In this document: piece after piece, positions 61,246 to 64,000 of the stretch
Layout of the letters: the number at the start of each line of letters is the position of its first letter
Position numbering within the stretch: position 1 is the first letter of the stretch
NCBI RefSeq assembly: GCF_003815715.1
Contig: NZ_CP033922.1
Location: 1,178,001-1,242,000 of the forward strand
Origin: Chryseobacterium sp. G0162
GTDB taxonomy: Bacteria; Bacteroidota; Bacteroidia; Flavobacteriales; Weeksellaceae
Length of the DNA: 64,000 nucleotides
Direction: 5' to 3'
The notes under the pieces: generated by a model
The model's database searches: none
Told to the model about the DNA's origin: nothing
The model's input: the letters and a program-made list of their open reading frames with translations, nothing else
Position numbers and translations under genes: made by a program

Positions 61246-62175
61246 ATGCTCCACTTTAAATCCTCATACCTCCCCTCCCCTCACAACAAAGCCTCCCAGC
61301 TTTACTCCACCCTATTTTCCCCACAAACAGCAAAAGCCACCCTCCTCATCGTTCATGGCATGCAGGAACACAGCGGAAGATATTCGGAAATAGCGGCGTA
61401 TTTTGCCAATCATGGCATTGCTGTCCTTACTTATGACCATCTTGGTCACGGAAAATCTGTAAAAGATAAAAATGAGATTGGTTTCTTCCAGGTTGATAAA
61501 CCGGATGAAAGATTAATTGCTGATGCAGAAATGATGGCAGATCATCTTGCAGCACAATATCCGGATGTTCCGCACTTTATTTTGGGGCATTCCATGGGAT
61601 CTTTTATTACCCGTTGTCTTCTTCAAAAGGCTAGTCATAAATTTGCAGGAGCTATTATTACCGGAACCAGTGGACCTTTGCCGGGAATTGATGTATTAAG
61701 AGGATATTTATTTTTAGCCAATGCTATAGCTCCAAAGCATCGTACTTTTTTAAATTCTGTTTTCACGAAAGTTAACAATAAACATTTTAAGAAAGATAAA
61801 GACTTTAGCGATACAAGCTGGATCAGCATTAATCCTAAAAACAGAACAGCTTTTGAACAGGATGAATTGTGTGGAATTCCTTTCACTCACAATGCTTTTT
61901 ATACGCTGTTTACAGTTTATAAAAGGGCAACTTCAAGAAATTGGGCTTCTTCTATTTCCCCATCATTTCCTTTTCTATTTGTAAGCGGACAGAATGATCC
62001 GATTGGTGATTTTGGTAAAGGGGTTACACTTACCATCAATAATTTAAAAAGTGATGGTTTTCAGGATGTGGAGACAAAGATATATCCGGAGATGCGCCAT
62101 GAGATTTTAAATGAGGAAATACGGGAACAGGTGCTGAGTGAAATTTATGATTGGATGTTGAAACATTGTAAATAA
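61246..62175 (+). CDS. Alpha/beta hydrolase (monoacylglycerol lipase-like, S33)
   Basis: A 309-residue hydrolase. The oxyanion-hole segment is LLIVHGMQEHSGRY, the nucleophile Ser is in ILGHSMGSFITR, the acid is probably Asp in SGQNDPIGDFG and the His is in YPEMRHEILNE. Motifs YDHLGHGKS and HGMxEHS place it in the serine aminopeptidase/monoglyceride lipase (Hydrolase_4) group. It lacks a signal peptide and is likely cytoplasmic. It hydrolyses lipid or other esters, exact substrate unknown. It lies 52 bp after the TIR gene, but the codon pattern differs. Confidence 0.9.
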   Translation: MLHFKSSYLPSPHNKASQLYSTLFSPQTAKATLLIVHGMQEHSGRYSEIAAYFANHGIAVLTYDHLGHGKSVKDKNEIGFFQVDKPDERLIADAEMMADHLAAQYPDVPHFILGHSMGSFITRCLLQKASHKFAGAIITGTSGPLPGIDVLRGYLFLANAIAPKHRTFLNSVFTKVNNKHFKKDKDFSDTSWISINPKNRTAFEQDELCGIPFTHNAFYTLFTVYKRATSRNWASSISPSFPFLFVSGQNDPIGDFGKGVTLTINNLKSDGFQDVETKIYPEMRHEILNEEIREQVLSEIYDWMLKHCK

Positions 62176-62198
62176 GGTTCTTACTGTTTTTTTCTTGT

Positions 62199-62400
62199 TA
62201 TACTTTTGTCTTGAAACAAAAGTATACAAAAGTTCAAGACTGGAATCATCCGCTAAAAATTTAAATATATTCCTAAAATTCCCAAACTCGCATGGATCAT
62301 TTAATGTAGATTCGATTCAATGGACCAGCCATGCTCAGACAGTGGGAATTTTTTAACGGATTATATTGAAATTTTCTTAACACTCCTAATTCCTAGGTCG
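62199..62400. repeat. Structured intergenic repeat-like element
   Basis: TATACTTTTGT and ACAAAAGTATA form a perfect 11-bp hairpin at 62199-62226. Further nested inverted pairs follow, for example AAAATTCCCA near 62275 with TGGGAATTTT near 62344, and AAAATTTAAATATA near 62256 with TATATTGAAATTTT near 62363. The whole can fold into one long imperfect hairpin. From memory it resembles a dispersed intergenic sequence seen in Chryseobacterium genomes. This was not tested here. Confidence 0.5.
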
Positions 62401-62451
62401 ATTAAGAAATACAACCTACTTACCAAAGTAGTGAACAAGTATTCAATCTTC

Positions 62452-63156
62452 TTACCTGCCACTACTTTCAATCCATTCTGAGAAAGGTTTTCGGTAGGTC
62501 TCTCCTACTGTCACGAAGTCCTGGTTTCTCATCTGGATCCGGTTTCCATCGACAACTTTGATTTTATCGGTAGCAATAATGTAAGACCTGTGAATTCGCA
62601 TAAATCTGTTTTCCGGGAGTTTCTCTAGAATATCTTTCATATTTTCTAATACCATCACTTTATCATTGATCGTGTGAATTCTGATATAATCTTTTAACCC
62701 TTCAATATAAATGACCTCATCAAAAGCAATTTTGTAATACTTCCGGTCTGCCCGTACAAAAAGGTGTTCTGTTTGTGGTTCAGGAATAAAAGCCTGCTGC
62801 CATTGTATAAATTTCTGTACCCCCTGATAAAAGCGGTTAAAAGTAATAGGTTTCAGTAAAAAATCGACTACATGAAAATCAAAAGCCTCCAAAGCATATT
62901 CAGCATACGCAGTGGTTACGATGAAATTATGGTTTTTATTGAACATCTTCATCATTTCAATACCCGTCAGCTCAGGCATCTGAATATCAATAAAGATAAG
63001 ATCTATACTTTCTGAACCCAGTAATTTCATCACTTCATATACATCACTTCCTGCATATACGATGTTTAACAGATCAGTTTTTAAGGCATAATCATTCAAA
63101 AGCCTTACCGCAAAGGGTTCATCATCAAGGATAATACAATTGATCTTTTGTTTCAT
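62452..63156 (-). CDS. LytTR family response regulator
   Basis: A 234-residue regulator. Residues 5-120 form the receiver domain with acidic DDEPFA, the phosphorylated Asp in IDLIFIDIQMPELTG, Thr in FIVTTAYAEYA and the conserved Lys in FLLKPITF. Residues 138-232 are a LytTR DNA-binding domain (IYIEGLKDYIRIHT, RIHRSYIIATDKI, VTVGETYRKPF). It overlaps the kinase gene by 4 bp (ATGA), so the two are coupled. Target genes are unknown. Confidence 0.94.
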   Translation of the reverse strand: MKQKINCIILDDEPFAVRLLNDYALKTDLLNIVYAGSDVYEVMKLLGSESIDLIFIDIQMPELTGIEMMKMFNKNHNFIVTTAYAEYALEAFDFHVVDFLLKPITFNRFYQGVQKFIQWQQAFIPEPQTEHLFVRADRKYYKIAFDEVIYIEGLKDYIRIHTINDKVMVLENMKDILEKLPENRFMRIHRSYIIATDKIKVVDGNRIQMRNQDFVTVGETYRKPFSEWIESSGR

Positions 63157-63992
63157 GAAAGTTGAATTTGTATAGATGCTTTAAATTTATTTTCAAGTCG
63201 GATGGTTTCCAGTGTATATCTACTGTGATACAGCATATCTAATCTGTTTTTAAGATTATCCAGCCCAATGCCCCCCAGTTTATCTGTTTTTTTATTTCCT
63301 ATAGAGTTGATGACTTCAAAATTCAGACTCTTTTCATCGGTAATAATACTGATTTCAATTGGGTTTTGCTCAGAATAGGTTCCATGTTTCAACGCATTTT
63401 CTACCAATGGGGATAGAATGTAGGGAGCTATTCTTCGTTTTTCATCTTTAATTCCTGAGTGCCATTTTACAATATTATTTTCATAATGCCTTAACTCTTC
63501 CAATTCTATATAGGCTTTTATATAATCAAGTTCTTCAGACAGGGCAATATGATCTTTCTGGGCTTCATAGGTAGTAAAACGCATGATATTGCTGAGTTTT
63601 TCAATAGCCGAAAGAGATTCCGGAGATTGAAAATGAACCATTGAATAAATATTGTTGAGGGTATTAAAAATAAAATGCGGATTGATCTGTGCTTTAAGAA
63701 ATTTGATTTCTGTATTTTTCTGTTCTTCCAAAATCACTTTATTATATTCTAAAAGTCTTATCACATGGATGATCAGCCATAAAAATGAGCTAAAAATAAT
63801 TGGTTTGCTGCTGTAAGCAAGATTGTCCAGAAGATAGCTTCCTAACACAGGATTTGTATAATTCACCTGTCCCAGCCACCAGTCTGTTATAATCTGTTCT
63901 ACTACAAAACGGGCTAATGCAAAGAACAGAAAAGTAATGATAATTCCTAACAATAGCTTTATCCATTTAAAATCAGTGAAGATTCTTGGCAT
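63153..63992 (-). CDS. LytS/YpdA-type sensor histidine kinase, N-terminus possibly cut by window edge
   Basis: A histidine kinase read from the right edge. The ATG at 63992 gives 279 residues with two membrane helices (WIKLLLGIIITFLFFALARF and PIIFSSFLWLIIHVIRLLE). Relatives usually have four, and the frame stays open to the edge, so the true start may lie outside. The kinase core has the His box INPHFIFNTLNNI, the N box LSPLVENALKHGTYSEQNP and the G box GGIGLDNLKNRL. It phosphorylates the LytTR regulator encoded next. Confidence 0.88.
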   Translation of the reverse strand: MPRIFTDFKWIKLLLGIIITFLFFALARFVVEQIITDWWLGQVNYTNPVLGSYLLDNLAYSSKPIIFSSFLWLIIHVIRLLEYNKVILEEQKNTEIKFLKAQINPHFIFNTLNNIYSMVHFQSPESLSAIEKLSNIMRFTTYEAQKDHIALSEELDYIKAYIELEELRHYENNIVKWHSGIKDEKRRIAPYILSPLVENALKHGTYSEQNPIEISIITDEKSLNFEVINSIGNKKTDKLGGIGLDNLKNRLDMLYHSRYTLETIRLENKFKASIQIQLS

Positions 63993-64000
63993 CACAACAC

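Overview
The window is AT-rich DNA from a member of the Bacteroidota, most likely the Chryseobacterium/Elizabethkingia branch of the flavobacteria. Support comes from the SusC/SusD pair, an RteC protein, a DUF6520 peptide, Crp and tyrosine-recombinase types of that phylum, a TTTG/TAnnTTTG promoter, Bacteroidota-style LepB, DUF5683 and WbqC proteins, and the rarity of clear Shine-Dalgarno sequences.

Positions 1-42,460 look accessory and are probably one large integrative element, or nested elements, lying against the 3' end of a tandem pair of identical tRNA-Asp genes. The left end is a plasmid-like replication module: a truncated primase-like gene, seven iterons with DnaA boxes, a Rep_3 initiator, a winged-helix protein with two matching 34-bp palindromes, and rteC. 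Next come a TPR/AraC regulator and a secretion or uptake cluster (lipoprotein, MauE-type membrane protein, DUF6520 cysteine peptide, S9 peptidase, SusD, SusC). Positions 16,976-21,370 hold a putative defence cluster: XRE regulator, HNH nuclease with a one-base frameshift, caspase-like protease and a protein with a HEPN-type R-x4-H motif. Positions 21,797-40,797 are a sulfur and efflux region: a SoxB-like 5'-nucleotidase split by a one-base shift, DsrE-like protein, TlpA thioredoxins, an RND efflux pump, rhodaneses, a CstB-like persulfide dioxygenase, sulfide:quinone oxidoreductase, YeeE-type and TSUP transporters and a Crp/Fnr regulator. Four similar GTTAC-containing sites lie in front of four of these transcription units. 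A tyrosine recombinase (40,977-42,212) ends the accessory half.

From 42,566 on the content looks like core chromosome: trxA, a cysteine desulfurase, a DprE1/DprE2/UbiA/HAD set resembling the decaprenylphosphoryl-arabinose pathway, OmpA and lipocalin lipoproteins, a subtilisin-like protease, WbqC, lepB, dapB, a DUF5683 protein, parB, parA, a TonB protein and purA. A TIR-domain gene of accessory character sits between purA and a monoacylglycerol-lipase-like gene. The window closes with a LytTR-type two-component pair read from the right edge.

Three reading frames in the accessory half (about 6,830, 17,785 and 22,480) are each restored by adding a single base. They may be true lesions, slippage sites or sequencing deletions. 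The strongest candidate for an undescribed system is the caspase plus R-x4-H gene pair at 18,721-21,370. The repeated Crp-type site across the sulfide genes is the best-supported regulatory observation.
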